Below the pieces are notes generated by a model. That model ran no database searches. It worked only from the letters and a program-made list of their open reading frames with translations, and was not told the origin of the DNA. A stretch of DNA of 64,000 bases from Clostridiales bacterium (lineage in GTDB: Bacteria > Bacillota > Clostridia > Christensenellales > Aristaeellaceae), in assembly GCA_017569285.1 (NCBI GenBank), contig CP069419.1:2170001-2234000 (forward strand), written 5' to 3'. Position numbers and translations under genes: made by a program. Every line of letters starts with the position of its first letter. Within the stretch, counting starts at the first letter, position 1. Shown here piece after piece: positions 53,090 to 61,559 of this stretch.

Positions 53090-53941
53090 ATGCCTGCAGC
53101 AGTCAAAAGGGGCACAATTCATGCCGGCGGACTGGATATCGGCATCTATACAACGGATTACAGGAATGAATATATCTCCCTGACAGATATTGCAAAATAC
53201 AGGAGTATTCAACCTGCCATTACAGTTCATAACTGGCTGCGCGGAAGGGATATTGTTGAGTTCCTCGGTTTATGGGAGGTTTTGCATAATCCGGGTTTTA
53301 AAGTTATCGAATTCGATAACTTTAAAGAGAATGCCGGTACAAATGCTTTTGTGTTTTCCATTAAGGACTGGACAGAGAAACTGGGCGCTGTCGGACTGCT
53401 GACAAAAGCAGGACGGTACGGCGGCGGAATCTATGCACATACAGATATAGCGTTTGAATTTGCTTCCTGGATCTCACCGGAATTCAAACTGTATATTATC
53501 AAGGATTATCAGCGCCTGAAATATGATGAGAACAGCCGGCTTTCCTTATCCTGGAACCTCAACCGGGAAATTGCGAAACTGAATTATCGGATTCATACAG
53601 ATGCAATCAAAGAGAATCTCCTTCCACCGGATCTGACACCGGAACAGATATCCTGCACCTATGCCAATGAGGCGGACCTGATCAATGTGGCCCTGTTCGG
53701 AATGACAGCAAAACAATGGCGGGAAGCCAATTCCGGCGTAAAGGGCAACATGCGTGATTATGCCAGTCTGAACCAACTGCTGGTGCTGGCCAATATGGAA
53801 AGCTACAACGCATTGCTGATCGAACAGAAAAAGGAACAGGCCGAACGGCTGACGCTGCTGCGGGAGCTTGCCGTGCGTCAGATGAAGACCCTTTCAGGCA
53901 TCAGCCTGGAAAAACTGCCACGATTAACAGAAGAAATGTAA
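53090..53941 (+). CDS. KilA-N domain protein (phage/plasmid-type), low-GC islet
   Basis: A 283-residue protein with an N-terminal KilA-N domain (EYISLTDIAKYRSIQPAITV, HNWLRGRDIVEFLG, GGGIYAHTDIAFEFASWISP). KilA-N domains are common in phage and mobile-element DNA-binding proteins. The C-terminal half contains repeated LNREIAKLNYRIHTDAIKEN and a charged helix (EQKKEQAERLTLLRELAVRQ). The gene is much more AT-rich than its neighbours. GGGAGGAG precedes the ATG. It lies exactly between two copies of the MATE 3' end, so the whole unit looks inserted. No integrase or transposase is present. Confidence 0.87.
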   Translation: MPAAVKRGTIHAGGLDIGIYTTDYRNEYISLTDIAKYRSIQPAITVHNWLRGRDIVEFLGLWEVLHNPGFKVIEFDNFKENAGTNAFVFSIKDWTEKLGAVGLLTKAGRYGGGIYAHTDIAFEFASWISPEFKLYIIKDYQRLKYDENSRLSLSWNLNREIAKLNYRIHTDAIKENLLPPDLTPEQISCTYANEADLINVALFGMTAKQWREANSGVKGNMRDYASLNQLLVLANMESYNALLIEQKKEQAERLTLLRELAVRQMKTLSGISLEKLPRLTEEM

Positions 53942-53959
53942 TATTGGATGGACAGATCC

Positions 53960-54027
53960 TGCCCGGCACGGAGCCGTCGGAAGCAAACCCCAAAATCAAA
54001 AAAAACCGGAGAGCCGCATGATGCGGC
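53960..54027 (+). repeat. Direct repeat copy 2: orphan MATE-like 3' end
   Basis: This matches 52878-52945 with three mismatches. In the same frame it encodes PGTEPSEANPKIKKNRRAA and a stop. Upstream, bases 53944-53959 still read LDGQIL against GRLM in the intact gene, so the homology continues at lower identity. It is the stump of a MATE-type gene, disconnected from any start codon. Confidence 0.85.
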
Positions 54028-54034
54028 TCTCCGG
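53998..54034 (-). terminator. Terminator of the secreted-protein/sigma operon
   Basis: CCGGAGAGCCGCAT (54006-54019) and ATGCGGCTCTCCGG (54021-54034) are perfect arms. Eight A residues at 53998-54005 give a U-tract on the minus strand, directly after the stop of the gene at 54041. Confidence 0.85.
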
Positions 54035-54040
54035 ATTTGA

Positions 54041-55129
54041 TCAGTCGTAATCGCCTGTGATTCCGTACTCGAGTCCGGGAGCCCCGTTCTCGGCGGAGAC
54101 ATAGATGTAACTCATGCTTCCCTGGAAATGATCCTGAATGACCTGCCCATCCGCAATGACCTGCATTGTTTCATGGAATTCCCAGGCGGGGATCAGTTCC
54201 CATTTGCTGGTCATGAACATCACCAGGCGTCCGGTATCCTCCTCCAGCACGGTTTCAGCATGGGTGGACGACCGGCCCAGTTCCTTCAGCAGGGCGTCAT
54301 AGACACCGGGTTCGCCGACATAAGCCCCCCAGTCGTACCCGTAAGCGGTCGGCTTATCCGTTTTCTCCTTCGCAAACTGGTCCCGGGCAATGCGGAGCGC
54401 ATCCTCCTTTGAAACGGTGATTTCAGTACCCTTTACGGGTTCCACGGTGAAACCGCCGCCCATGTCGGCGTATATGATGCGGTTGTTCCCGTCAAAGACA
54501 AAGGTGGTTACGCAGCCGTAATTGTTACAGTACCGTTCACCGGGCCAGATGTATATGCTGACGGGCAAGCCGCCGACGGGAGCCGGATGGTAATGCAGGA
54601 TGATCCAGGAGGGATCTGTCTGTTCGGCCTTATCCCGCTGGTATGCCTGAAGCAGACCGGCTGCCTTCAGGGCGCCTTCCATCCCATGGGTGATCGGCGA
54701 ACCCAGGTAGTACCACTGACCGTCTTTCAGCTCCATATTGCTGGTTTCCGCCAGTTCACGGAGGCAGTAATCCCGGTAAGACATGGCGGAAAGCAGTTCC
54801 GGTTCGCAGCCGGGATAGACAGCCCGGTACAGCTTTTCCGCGGTTTCACGGCAGACCCGGATCCTGTCATTGTCTTCAATTTCCTGGTAAAAGGGGTAGG
54901 AGGCTTCTCCGCTCATGATCAGGTCCGGGCACCAGGCGCGTCCTGTGTCATAGTCAACCTTGTAACCCGGCGCCATGTATTCGGTGAACAGTTTCTTCAT
55001 GGTCTTTTCCGGGATTTCATTGAACATACTGGCTTTATACCGGTTCGATGCGGTTGGGGTTCCTTCCGCCAGGCAGGCGGAGACAGCCATCACCAGGCAC
55101 AGCGCGCAAAGAATCAGTCGTTTCATCAT
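54041..55129 (-). CDS. Secreted or lipid-anchored protein of the ECF operon
   Basis: A 362-residue exported protein, not recognised. The signal peptide MMKRLILCALCLVMAVSACL includes VSAC, an acceptable lipobox, so it may be a lipoprotein with the lipid on Cys19; SPI cleavage nearby is also possible. The mature part has an alpha/beta pattern, with WIILHYHPAPVGGLPVSIYI and a PepSY-like segment (VSKEDALRIARDQFAKEK). It is co-transcribed behind a sigma factor and an anti-sigma-like protein, so it may be a sensor or effector of that envelope stress unit. GGAAGGAGGG precedes the start. Confidence 0.75.
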   Translation of the reverse strand: MMKRLILCALCLVMAVSACLAEGTPTASNRYKASMFNEIPEKTMKKLFTEYMAPGYKVDYDTGRAWCPDLIMSGEASYPFYQEIEDNDRIRVCRETAEKLYRAVYPGCEPELLSAMSYRDYCLRELAETSNMELKDGQWYYLGSPITHGMEGALKAAGLLQAYQRDKAEQTDPSWIILHYHPAPVGGLPVSIYIWPGERYCNNYGCVTTFVFDGNNRIIYADMGGGFTVEPVKGTEITVSKEDALRIARDQFAKEKTDKPTAYGYDWGAYVGEPGVYDALLKELGRSSTHAETVLEEDTGRLVMFMTSKWELIPAWEFHETMQVIADGQVIQDHFQGSMSYIYVSAENGAPGLEYGITGDYD

Positions 55130-55130
55130 G

Positions 55131-56093
55131 TCAGTTCCCTCCTTCCGTGAGGCGGACGGCGAATTCCACCTGCCCGGTTGTTCCGCCGGTATACAGGACT
55201 TCGTCATCCATGCCTTCCGTATACTCCACAAGCCGGTACTGCAGGACACAGGGGATTCCTTCGGCCAGCTTTTCACGGGCAGCCTGCGCTTCCGCGATCT
55301 TTCCGTCCGTATATTCCTTCATATTCGGATATTCTTTGCCGAAGGCTTCCTGCTGCCGGTCGTATTCCGTGCTGATCCATTCCGGCGTGTATTCCAGCAC
55401 ATAGACGACTTCGCCTTCCGGCGTGCGGAACTCATCCAGGGAAGGATAACCGAGTACGTGCACTCCTTCCGGTGAGGTGACGCCGGTGCACTCGATGAGC
55501 AGCAGGCGCTTTGTATTGTCATCCATCACCTGCAGGACCGGCCCGCGGCGGGATTCTCCTTCACCGGTCGGATCGCTCACCCACATCCAATGGACGCCGC
55601 GGTCTTCCCCGTCCTCCTCCGGGTCGGGATCGCCGCCCGGCCCCATATAGGAGCCGTCCACATCCAGCGCGTAGGCACTGTGGAGTTCATCGTGCTCCGG
55701 ATCCTTCACGGATGCCTGGATCAGGACGTCCAGCGTTCCGGATTCGGGTACCAGGGAAATCTCCCGGATGGATACGTTCACCAGGCTGTCTTCCGCCTGC
55801 TGCTGTTCCGGGTTTTCCACCCGATGGTCCATCATGGCCTGGACCGCGGCCGGATCCACTTCACCGTTGCGCTCCGTATACCACCATTCCAGGTTATAGC
55901 CGATTCCCGCAGCGATGGCAGCCACCGCGAGCAGAACCAGGACCAGCGCGAAGACCAGTCCGGCCGATATCTTTTTCTTCATGACTTTTGCTTCCTTTCC
56001 CGGAGAGGCCGCCGAAAGGAAGGCACGGTGCGTTTCCGCCGGGATTTCACCCGCCAGGTTTTCCAGCCGGCTGCGAAGCTCCTGCTCTGTCAT
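55131..56093 (-). CDS. Membrane anti-sigma-like protein
   Basis: A 320-residue protein with a short cytoplasmic N-terminus (MTEQELRSRLENLAGEIPAE), one membrane helix (about residues 45-65, GLVFALVLVLLAVAAIAAG) and a 250-residue outer domain. It overlaps the sigma factor gene by four bases (ATGA), the usual arrangement for an anti-sigma factor that holds its sigma at the membrane. No zinc-binding motif is visible in the short N-terminus. The outer domain (rich in Asp and Glu, with VLQVMDDNTKRLLLIECTG) would sense the signal. GGAAAGGAGG precedes the ATG at 56093. Confidence 0.75.
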   Translation of the reverse strand: MTEQELRSRLENLAGEIPAETHRAFLSAASPGKEAKVMKKKISAGLVFALVLVLLAVAAIAAGIGYNLEWWYTERNGEVDPAAVQAMMDHRVENPEQQQAEDSLVNVSIREISLVPESGTLDVLIQASVKDPEHDELHSAYALDVDGSYMGPGGDPDPEEDGEDRGVHWMWVSDPTGEGESRRGPVLQVMDDNTKRLLLIECTGVTSPEGVHVLGYPSLDEFRTPEGEVVYVLEYTPEWISTEYDRQQEAFGKEYPNMKEYTDGKIAEAQAAREKLAEGIPCVLQYRLVEYTEGMDDEVLYTGGTTGQVEFAVRLTEGGN

Positions 56094-56566
56094 TTCGACT
56101 CCTCCTTTCCGTTCCATTCCACACGAAGCGCTTTACGGGCCTGGTGCATCCGGTATTTTACCAGGGCCAGGGAAATGTGCTGCACCCGGGCAATCTCCTC
56201 CAGTGAGAACCCTTCCAGGTAGTGAAGCACCAGCGGAACGCGCTGCTTCTCCGGCAGGCTTTCCAGCATCAGCCGCGTCTCCTGCTCGCCGGAATCCGGT
56301 GCGGGCCGGTCCGGCAGTTCCTCTGCGGAGACGTATCGGCTGTTTTTCCGGTGCAGGTTATGGCACTCATTCACCATGATCCGGGAAATCCAGGTTCTGA
56401 AATACTGTTCCTCCCGCAGGGAAGCCCGGTTTTTCCAGGCCTTCAGTGCGGTTTCCTGCATGGCGTCCTGCCGGTCGGCTTCCGACCGGAGGAGCGCGCA
56501 GGCGATGCGGTACAGCATCGGCTCGCTCTCCAGCAGCTTCTGTGTAAACGGACGTTCTTCCATCAT
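56090..56566 (-). CDS. ECF-type RNA polymerase sigma factor
   Basis: A 158-residue sigma factor with regions 2 and 4 only. Region 2 contains LYRIACALLRSEADRQDAMQ and RTWISRIMVNECHNLHRK. Region 4 contains LPEKQRVPLVLHYLEGFSLE and ALVKYRMHQARKAL. It directs polymerase to AAC/CGTC-type promoters, and one is found just upstream at 56609-56641, so it likely activates itself. The downstream genes are an anti-sigma-like membrane protein and a secreted protein, forming a three-gene stress unit. The start at 56566 lies about 40 bases after the -10. Confidence 0.92.
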   Translation of the reverse strand: MMEERPFTQKLLESEPMLYRIACALLRSEADRQDAMQETALKAWKNRASLREEQYFRTWISRIMVNECHNLHRKNSRYVSAEELPDRPAPDSGEQETRLMLESLPEKQRVPLVLHYLEGFSLEEIARVQHISLALVKYRMHQARKALRVEWNGKEESK

Positions 56567-56608
56567 TTCATCGGTACCTCTTCGAAGGGGTTTTGTCTGT
56601 CATGACAT

Positions 56609-56641
56609 CTATTAGACGGCCGGGGAAGGGAAAAAGTTAGG
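56609..56641 (-). promoter_or_regulatory. ECF-type autoregulatory promoter
   Basis: On the minus strand, TAACTTTTT (TAAC at 56636-56639) and CGTCTAATAG (56609-56618) are separated by 17 bases, matching the AAC...CGTC pattern of ECF promoters. It is placed to drive the sigma gene itself. Confidence 0.7.
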
Positions 56642-56690
56642 ATGATCCAGAATACTGTTTTCCCGCCGGGAGTGTCAACGGGCATAAGGA

Positions 56691-56717
56691 AAACGGACAG
56701 GAAATTCCTGTCCGTTT
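56691..56717 (-). terminator. Terminator after the Hpt gene
   Basis: AAACGGACAGGAA (56691-56703) and TTCCTGTCCGTTT (56705-56717) are perfect inverted arms. On the minus strand the stem is followed by TCC, so the arm itself supplies most of the U-run. Confidence 0.65.
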
Positions 56718-56748
56718 GCTGTGCGTCTGCGACGCGGGCCTGCCCGGT

Positions 56749-57090
56749 TTACCGGAGGAGCGCGATCAGTTTGTCCCTTTGGGCGATGATTTCGGAAAGC
56801 AGGGGCGCATAATCCGCCTGCGCGCGGGCCCGGAGCAGCTCCGTGATTTCCTGCACCGGCGTGCAGATCGGGGTCAGGGCCAGGTTGCCCATGGTGCCCT
56901 TGAGGGCGTGGGCCAGTTCAAAGCCGCGCTCCAGGTCCCCGGCTTCCACGGCCTCCTTCAGCTTCCCGATGGAATCGTCCTGCATGGCGCGGGAGACCAG
57001 GCCCAGGTAAAAAGCCTCGTTGTTCATGCAGCGCCGGAGCGCCTCTTCCGTGTTCGCGCCCCAGGCGCGCAGGTTTTCAATGGTCAGCAT
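56749..57090 (-). CDS. Stand-alone Hpt phosphotransfer protein
   Basis: A 113-residue helical protein with FELAHALKGTMGNLAL, the phospho-acceptor histidine motif of Hpt domains. It relays phosphate between a hybrid kinase and a receiver. It overlaps the REC-GGDEF-EAL gene by 14 bases, with AAGGAGGG inside that gene, so the two are co-translated and probably partners. A kinase for it could be the hybrid kinase at 1105, but that already has its own Hpt. Confidence 0.87.
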   Translation of the reverse strand: MLTIENLRAWGANTEEALRRCMNNEAFYLGLVSRAMQDDSIGKLKEAVEAGDLERGFELAHALKGTMGNLALTPICTPVQEITELLRARAQADYAPLLSEIIAQRDKLIALLR

Positions 57091-58798
57091 GCCATTCCCT
57101 CCTTACCAGATACGGTTCAAATTCCCCCGCGGGCATGGGGCGCGCGAAGCAGTAGCCCTGAACCACGTCGCACCCCATCTGTTTCAGGACGTTCATCTGC
57201 TCCATGGTTTCCACGCCCTCCGCAACCATGGGCACATTCAGCAGCCGGGCGATGTCCAGCACGATTTCCAGCATGCGGGTACTGCCGTTTTCGCTGAAGG
57301 CGGTGCGGATAAACTGCATATCCAGCTTCAGCACGTCGACCGGCAGCGTGGAGATCATGTTCAGGGAGGAATACCCGCTGCCGAAGTCATCCATTTCAAT
57401 CACAAAGCCCATATCGCGCAGGGTGTTGACGGTGCTGATGATCTGGGCGGTGTCCCGGGCATAGGCGGATTCCGTTACCTCCAGGTGCAGGTCGGAGTAT
57501 TCCAGCCCGCTGCCTGCGACCAGGCCGCGAAGCGTTTCGGGAAGCTTCGGGTCCAGGATATCCACCCGGGACATATTCACGGATACGGGGACCGTGAACC
57601 CGAGGCGGCGCTTCCATTCGCCCAGCTGCGCCGCGACCTCGCGCCAGACGTAGTTGTCCAGCTCCCGGATGAGCCCGTTGCCCTCAAACAGCGGGATGAA
57701 GACGCCCGGGCTGACCATTCCCAGCTCCGGATGCTTCCAGCGCACCAGCGCCTCGGCACCGCACAGCACCGGGGTATCCGGGCGGATACTGTACTTCGGC
57801 TGGAAATAAACGACGAACTGCTTCTGCTCCAGGGCGGCCTGGAAGCTGTCCAGCAGGTGTTCGGCAAAGATTTCTTTTTCATGCAGCGTGTCGTCATAGA
57901 AGGCGACAGCGCTCTGGAAGCTCCCGCGGATCTGGTCCGCGGCGTTCTTGGCATGGTCGAAACGCTGGGAGATATCCATGGCCTTGTCCACACAGGAGTA
58001 TACGCCGATCCGGACGCGGATGCGGTTCCCGCCATCCCCGCCGGCCGCCGCGGACACGCTGTCCGCGATCGCGTCATAGTCCTCCCGGTGCGGGCAGTAC
58101 ACCTGGAAGGTATCCGCCTCCCGGCGGCAGACAATCCCGCCGGAGGGAGCGACCAGGCGGCGGAGCTCCCGGCCGATCCGCCGGAGGACCTCGTCCGCGT
58201 AGGCTTTCCCGTAGCGTTCGTTGATCATATGGAAGTGATATACGTCCACAATCAGCGCGTCCGTCGGCTCATCCTTATGGAAGACGTCGTACCGGCCGGC
58301 GTAGCGGTAGAAGTAATCCCGGTTGTACAGGCCGGTGAGCTGGTCGCGCTCCGTCCAGCGGATCAGGTCCCGGTTTTCGGAAAGCTCGATGGTACGGCGG
58401 ATCCGGGCGCGGATGATTTCGTTCATCGGGTAGGGCTTGGAGATGAAATCGCTGGCGCCGGAGTTGAGGCTTTCCACCTCGGCCTCCTTGTCGGAGGTGA
58501 GCACGATGACCGGGAGCCGGGAGGTGAGTTCATCCTCCTTCATTTTCCGCAGGATATCCAGGCCGTGGCCGTCCGGCAGGTTCAGGTCCAGCAGGACCAG
58601 GCTGAGCGTCTCCCGGTTTTCCCGGATGAACGCCATGGCTTCCGCGCCGGTTTCCGCGACCGCGGTTTCATAGTCCTGCTCCAGGATCATCCGGAGGATC
58701 TCCCGGTTGACAAACTCATCCTCCACGATCAGGATCAGGCGCCTCCGGTCGGCGGAGGGAAGATCCGGCATGGTACTGATGAATTCCCGTTCAGTCAT
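57077..58798 (-). CDS. Cyclic-di-GMP phosphodiesterase with receiver and degenerate GGDEF
   Basis: A 573-residue protein. The receiver domain (20-140) has Asp71 in LVLLDLNLPDG. The GGDEF domain (about 155-310) is degenerate: the signature is RREADTF, so it should not make cyclic-di-GMP. The EAL domain (about 325-565) keeps EALVRW, MDDFGSGYSS and VAEGVET, so it should hydrolyse cyclic-di-GMP. Output is likely controlled by phosphorylation through the Hpt protein encoded next to it. AAAGGAG precedes the start. An extended -10 box lies upstream at 58915-58920. Confidence 0.9.
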   Translation of the reverse strand: MTEREFISTMPDLPSADRRRLILIVEDEFVNREILRMILEQDYETAVAETGAEAMAFIRENRETLSLVLLDLNLPDGHGLDILRKMKEDELTSRLPVIVLTSDKEAEVESLNSGASDFISKPYPMNEIIRARIRRTIELSENRDLIRWTERDQLTGLYNRDYFYRYAGRYDVFHKDEPTDALIVDVYHFHMINERYGKAYADEVLRRIGRELRRLVAPSGGIVCRREADTFQVYCPHREDYDAIADSVSAAAGGDGGNRIRVRIGVYSCVDKAMDISQRFDHAKNAADQIRGSFQSAVAFYDDTLHEKEIFAEHLLDSFQAALEQKQFVVYFQPKYSIRPDTPVLCGAEALVRWKHPELGMVSPGVFIPLFEGNGLIRELDNYVWREVAAQLGEWKRRLGFTVPVSVNMSRVDILDPKLPETLRGLVAGSGLEYSDLHLEVTESAYARDTAQIISTVNTLRDMGFVIEMDDFGSGYSSLNMISTLPVDVLKLDMQFIRTAFSENGSTRMLEIVLDIARLLNVPMVAEGVETMEQMNVLKQMGCDVVQGYCFARPMPAGEFEPYLVRREWHADH

Positions 58799-58914
58799 GC
58801 ACAGTTTCTCCTTTGTTGGTTGGGTCGGAAAGAAACAGGCAGGCGGCGGACGGCACCGCCGTGAACTGCCGCTGATATGCTGCGCTGTTTCGCATTGTGC
58901 TATATTGATAAGAA

Positions 58915-58920
58915 ATTATA
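58915..58920 (-). promoter_or_regulatory. Extended -10 box of the REC-GGDEF-EAL gene
   Basis: TGATATAAT on the minus strand gives a TG-n-TATAAT extended -10; no good -35 was seen. The 341-base gap 58799-59139 holds this box, the promoter at 59044 and the operator at 59083, and nothing else recognised. Confidence 0.5.
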
Positions 58921-59043
58921 TCATAAAAGAAGTACAAATAAAAGCACCGGTTTCATCAAACTGCCGGAAGGCCGCTTTTGCAATGTCTGGTACCGTTTCT
59001 GCCCTTTTTTGACAGAAATTTGAAAAAAGTTTTGAAATGGGCA

Positions 59044-59073
59044 TTGACAACTGACTTGCCGTGAGGCTATAAT
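59044..59073 (+). promoter_or_regulatory. Consensus promoter of the second sugar ABC operon
   Basis: TTGACA (59044-59049) and TATAAT (59068-59073) are both perfect, with an 18-base spacer. Confidence 0.88.
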
Positions 59074-59082
59074 ATACACGAA

Positions 59083-59096
59083 GTTTAGCGTTAAAC
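59083..59096. promoter_or_regulatory. LacI-type operator candidate
   Basis: GTTTAGCGTTAAAC is a 14-base near-palindrome with a central CG, the usual shape of LacI/GalR operators. It lies about ten bases after the -10, where a bound repressor would block transcription. No LacI gene is in the window. Confidence 0.6.
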
Positions 59097-59139
59097 CAAC
59101 TGCATAAATATGACCCATAAAGATCAGGAGGCGGAAGAG

Positions 59140-60567
59140 ATGAACCGGATATTCAGGATGGTATCGCTGCTGCTGGTTTTGTGCGTTCTCTGCGGAATGA
59201 CGATGGCCGCCGGGGCGGAAGAAGTGATCGACGCGGACCTCACCTGCACGATCACCCTGGGCAACTGGCCCGCGGACACCGCGCCGGAAGCGGAGAAGGC
59301 CCTGTTTGAAGGCTACAAGGCTACGATGGCAAAACAGTATCCAAACGTGACGCTGGTGCCGGACTACTACTCCTACACGCTGAGCAACTACGTTCCCATG
59401 GCGAAGGGCGGCACGGCCCCGAGCATCTTCCAGCCCCCGTTCACCGATCCGCAGCTGCTGATCAGCCAGCACCTGGTGGGCGACGTGACGGACGCGCTGG
59501 AGCAGTTCGGCGTGCTGGAGCAGTTCAGCCCCTCCTATGTGGAGATGCTGGCGGATGAGAACGGCCGCATCTACGGCCTGCCCCGCGACGGCTACGTGCT
59601 GGGCATGCACATCAACATCGCGCTGTTCCGCGAAGCCGGGCTGATCGATGACGAAGGCCTGCCGATCTATCCGAAGACGCTGCAGGAGCTGGCGGAATAC
59701 GGCCAGATCATCCGCGAAAAGACCGGGAAAGCCGGCCTGGTGTTCCCGGCCAGCGAAACCTACGGCGGATGGCTGTTCACCAACATCGCGTGGAACTTCG
59801 GCTGCGTCGGCGACAGCGCCCTGGAATACCAGGACGAGGACGGCCGCTGGATTTGCAACTTCACCTCGCCGGAGTGTATCGCCGCGATGGAATACATGCG
59901 GGACCTGAAGTGGAAGTATGACATCCTCAACGCGGACGCCACCACCACAGACTGGGCGGGCGCCCACTCCCTGCTGGGCACGGGCGAGGCGGCCATGAAC
60001 TTCGCGGCGGACGACTCCGTGGACCAGCCGACGGCCAACAAGGGCCTGCCGGTGGAAGACTTCGCGCTGATCCCGTTCCCGGCGGGGGACGCGGGCCGCT
60101 ACGCGCTGGCCGGCGGTACCTGCTACATGTTCGCCCCGAACATCACCAACGACCAGGCGGTCGCCCTGATGGCCTACCTGAAGATCCTGGGCAAGCTGCC
60201 CTTCCTGGATGACGCGATCATCGAGGGCATGCGCGCGGACTACGCGGCCAAGCGGGACCGCGGCGCCCCGGTTATCCCCGCGATCAGCGCGTGGACGGAC
60301 GAAGCGTACAACAATGCCAAACAGGCCATCGTGGACGAGTTCAGCAATGTGGATATGCGCCTGTACGCGGACTTCTTCGACTCCCTGAGCGAAGGCACGA
60401 TTACCCTCAAGTCCGAGGAGCCGGTGTTCGCCCAGCAGCTTTACCGGGAACTGACTGCCGTGGTACAGCGGATGATCACCCGGGAAGGCGCGGATGTGGA
60501 AAAGGCGCTGCGGAAGGCGGAAGAATCCTTCCAGGAATACCTGGACGATGAAATCAACGATTATTGA
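59140..60567 (+). CDS. Sugar ABC transporter substrate-binding protein (second system)
   Basis: A 475-residue family 1 solute-binding protein. The signal peptide (MNRIFRMVSLLLVLCVLCGM) ends near AAGAEE without a clear lipobox. The mature part has ALFEGYKATMAKQYPNVTLV, GKLPFLDDAIIEGMRADYAA and other CUT1 features. AGGAGGCGGAAGAG precedes the ATG at 59140. It is separated from its permeases by a terminator-like hairpin. With a GH65 phosphorylase at the operon end, the ligand may be an alpha-linked disaccharide or short oligosaccharide. Confidence 0.9.
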   Translation: MNRIFRMVSLLLVLCVLCGMTMAAGAEEVIDADLTCTITLGNWPADTAPEAEKALFEGYKATMAKQYPNVTLVPDYYSYTLSNYVPMAKGGTAPSIFQPPFTDPQLLISQHLVGDVTDALEQFGVLEQFSPSYVEMLADENGRIYGLPRDGYVLGMHINIALFREAGLIDDEGLPIYPKTLQELAEYGQIIREKTGKAGLVFPASETYGGWLFTNIAWNFGCVGDSALEYQDEDGRWICNFTSPECIAAMEYMRDLKWKYDILNADATTTDWAGAHSLLGTGEAAMNFAADDSVDQPTANKGLPVEDFALIPFPAGDAGRYALAGGTCYMFAPNITNDQAVALMAYLKILGKLPFLDDAIIEGMRADYAAKRDRGAPVIPAISAWTDEAYNNAKQAIVDEFSNVDMRLYADFFDSLSEGTITLKSEEPVFAQQLYRELTAVVQRMITREGADVEKALRKAEESFQEYLDDEINDY

Positions 60568-60586
60568 CTGAATGAGCACTGAAGTC

Positions 60587-60619
60587 ATGCCGGCCGGCGG
60601 TCCGGCCGGCATGTTTTTT
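60587..60619 (+). terminator. Strong terminator between binding protein and permease
   Basis: ATGCCGGCCGG (60587-60597) and CCGGCCGGCAT (60602-60612) form a perfect 11-pair stem with a CGGT loop and a T6 tract at 60614-60619. Partial read-through would give high binding-protein and low permease expression. Confidence 0.88.
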
Positions 60620-60640
60620 GACAAGGCAGGAGATGATTCC

Positions 60641-61549
60641 ATGAACGGACAAGAGACCCGGATCCGGACCCACGCGAAGCTGCGGGGCACCATCCAGTCC
60701 TGGCTGATTATGCTGCCCGGACTGCTGCTGATGACCTTCTTCGTATGGGAGCCGCTGTTTGAGAGCATCCGGATGAGCCTGTACAAGACCCGGAACGTGG
60801 AGCTGGTCCGGTTCATCGGGCTGGACAACTTCATCAGCGTGACCGGGAAGGACGATTTCCTGCAGGCGCTGCAGAACACCTTCTCCTATACGTTCTGGTC
60901 CCTGCTGATCGGCTTTGTGCTGCCGATCCTGCTGGCGATGCTGATCGGGGAGACCACACGGGGAAAGGGCTTTTTCCGCACCGCGGTGTACCTGCCCAAC
61001 ATGCTGCCGGGCCTGGCGGTGATTATCCTGTGGTCCGCGTTTTTCAGCGGCGAAAAGTCCGGCGTGATGAACATCCTGCTGAGCCGGCTCGGCGTGCCGC
61101 AGCAGTCCTACCTGACGAAGGCAGAGCTGGTGATCCCGATCATCATCGTGATTGCCACCTGGAAGGGTGCAGGCGCCACCGCGCTGATCTATATGGCGGG
61201 CATGTCGAGCATCAGCCCGGAGCTGTACGAGGCGGCGGCGATTGACGGCGCGTCCGTATGGAAGCGGATCTTCCATATCATGCTTCCGGCAGTCCGGAAG
61301 CTGGCGGGCACGCTGCTGATCCTGCAGATCATTTCCGTGTTCCAGATTATGTACGAGCCGATGGTGCTGACCAAGGGCGGGCCGGATAACGCGTCCCTGT
61401 CCCTGATGCAGCTGATGTGGCAGTATGCCTTCGGCGGATCCATGAACTACGGCAAGGCCTCCGCGGTGGCGGTGATCGTGACGCTGATCCTGCTGGTGAT
61501 GACCGCAATTTACTCATACTTCAACCGCAAGGAATCCGACTGGGACTGA
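60641..61549 (+). CDS. Sugar ABC permease (MalF/LacF type)
   Basis: A 302-residue permease with six membrane helices and the EAA loop YEAAAIDGASVWKRIFHIML. It is ordinary in length, in contrast to the enlarged permease at 12822. AGGAGATGATTCC precedes the ATG at 60641. It depends on read-through of the hairpin at 60587. Confidence 0.93.
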   Translation: MNGQETRIRTHAKLRGTIQSWLIMLPGLLLMTFFVWEPLFESIRMSLYKTRNVELVRFIGLDNFISVTGKDDFLQALQNTFSYTFWSLLIGFVLPILLAMLIGETTRGKGFFRTAVYLPNMLPGLAVIILWSAFFSGEKSGVMNILLSRLGVPQQSYLTKAELVIPIIIVIATWKGAGATALIYMAGMSSISPELYEAAAIDGASVWKRIFHIMLPAVRKLAGTLLILQIISVFQIMYEPMVLTKGGPDNASLSLMQLMWQYAFGGSMNYGKASAVAVIVTLILLVMTAIYSYFNRKESDWD

Positions 61550-61559
61550 AAGGAGGGGA

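Noticed and set aside
53942-54040. Copy 2 of the MATE tail as a functional small gene
   Set aside because: It has no start codon or ribosome binding site; only about 25 codons with homology to the MATE 3' end remain.
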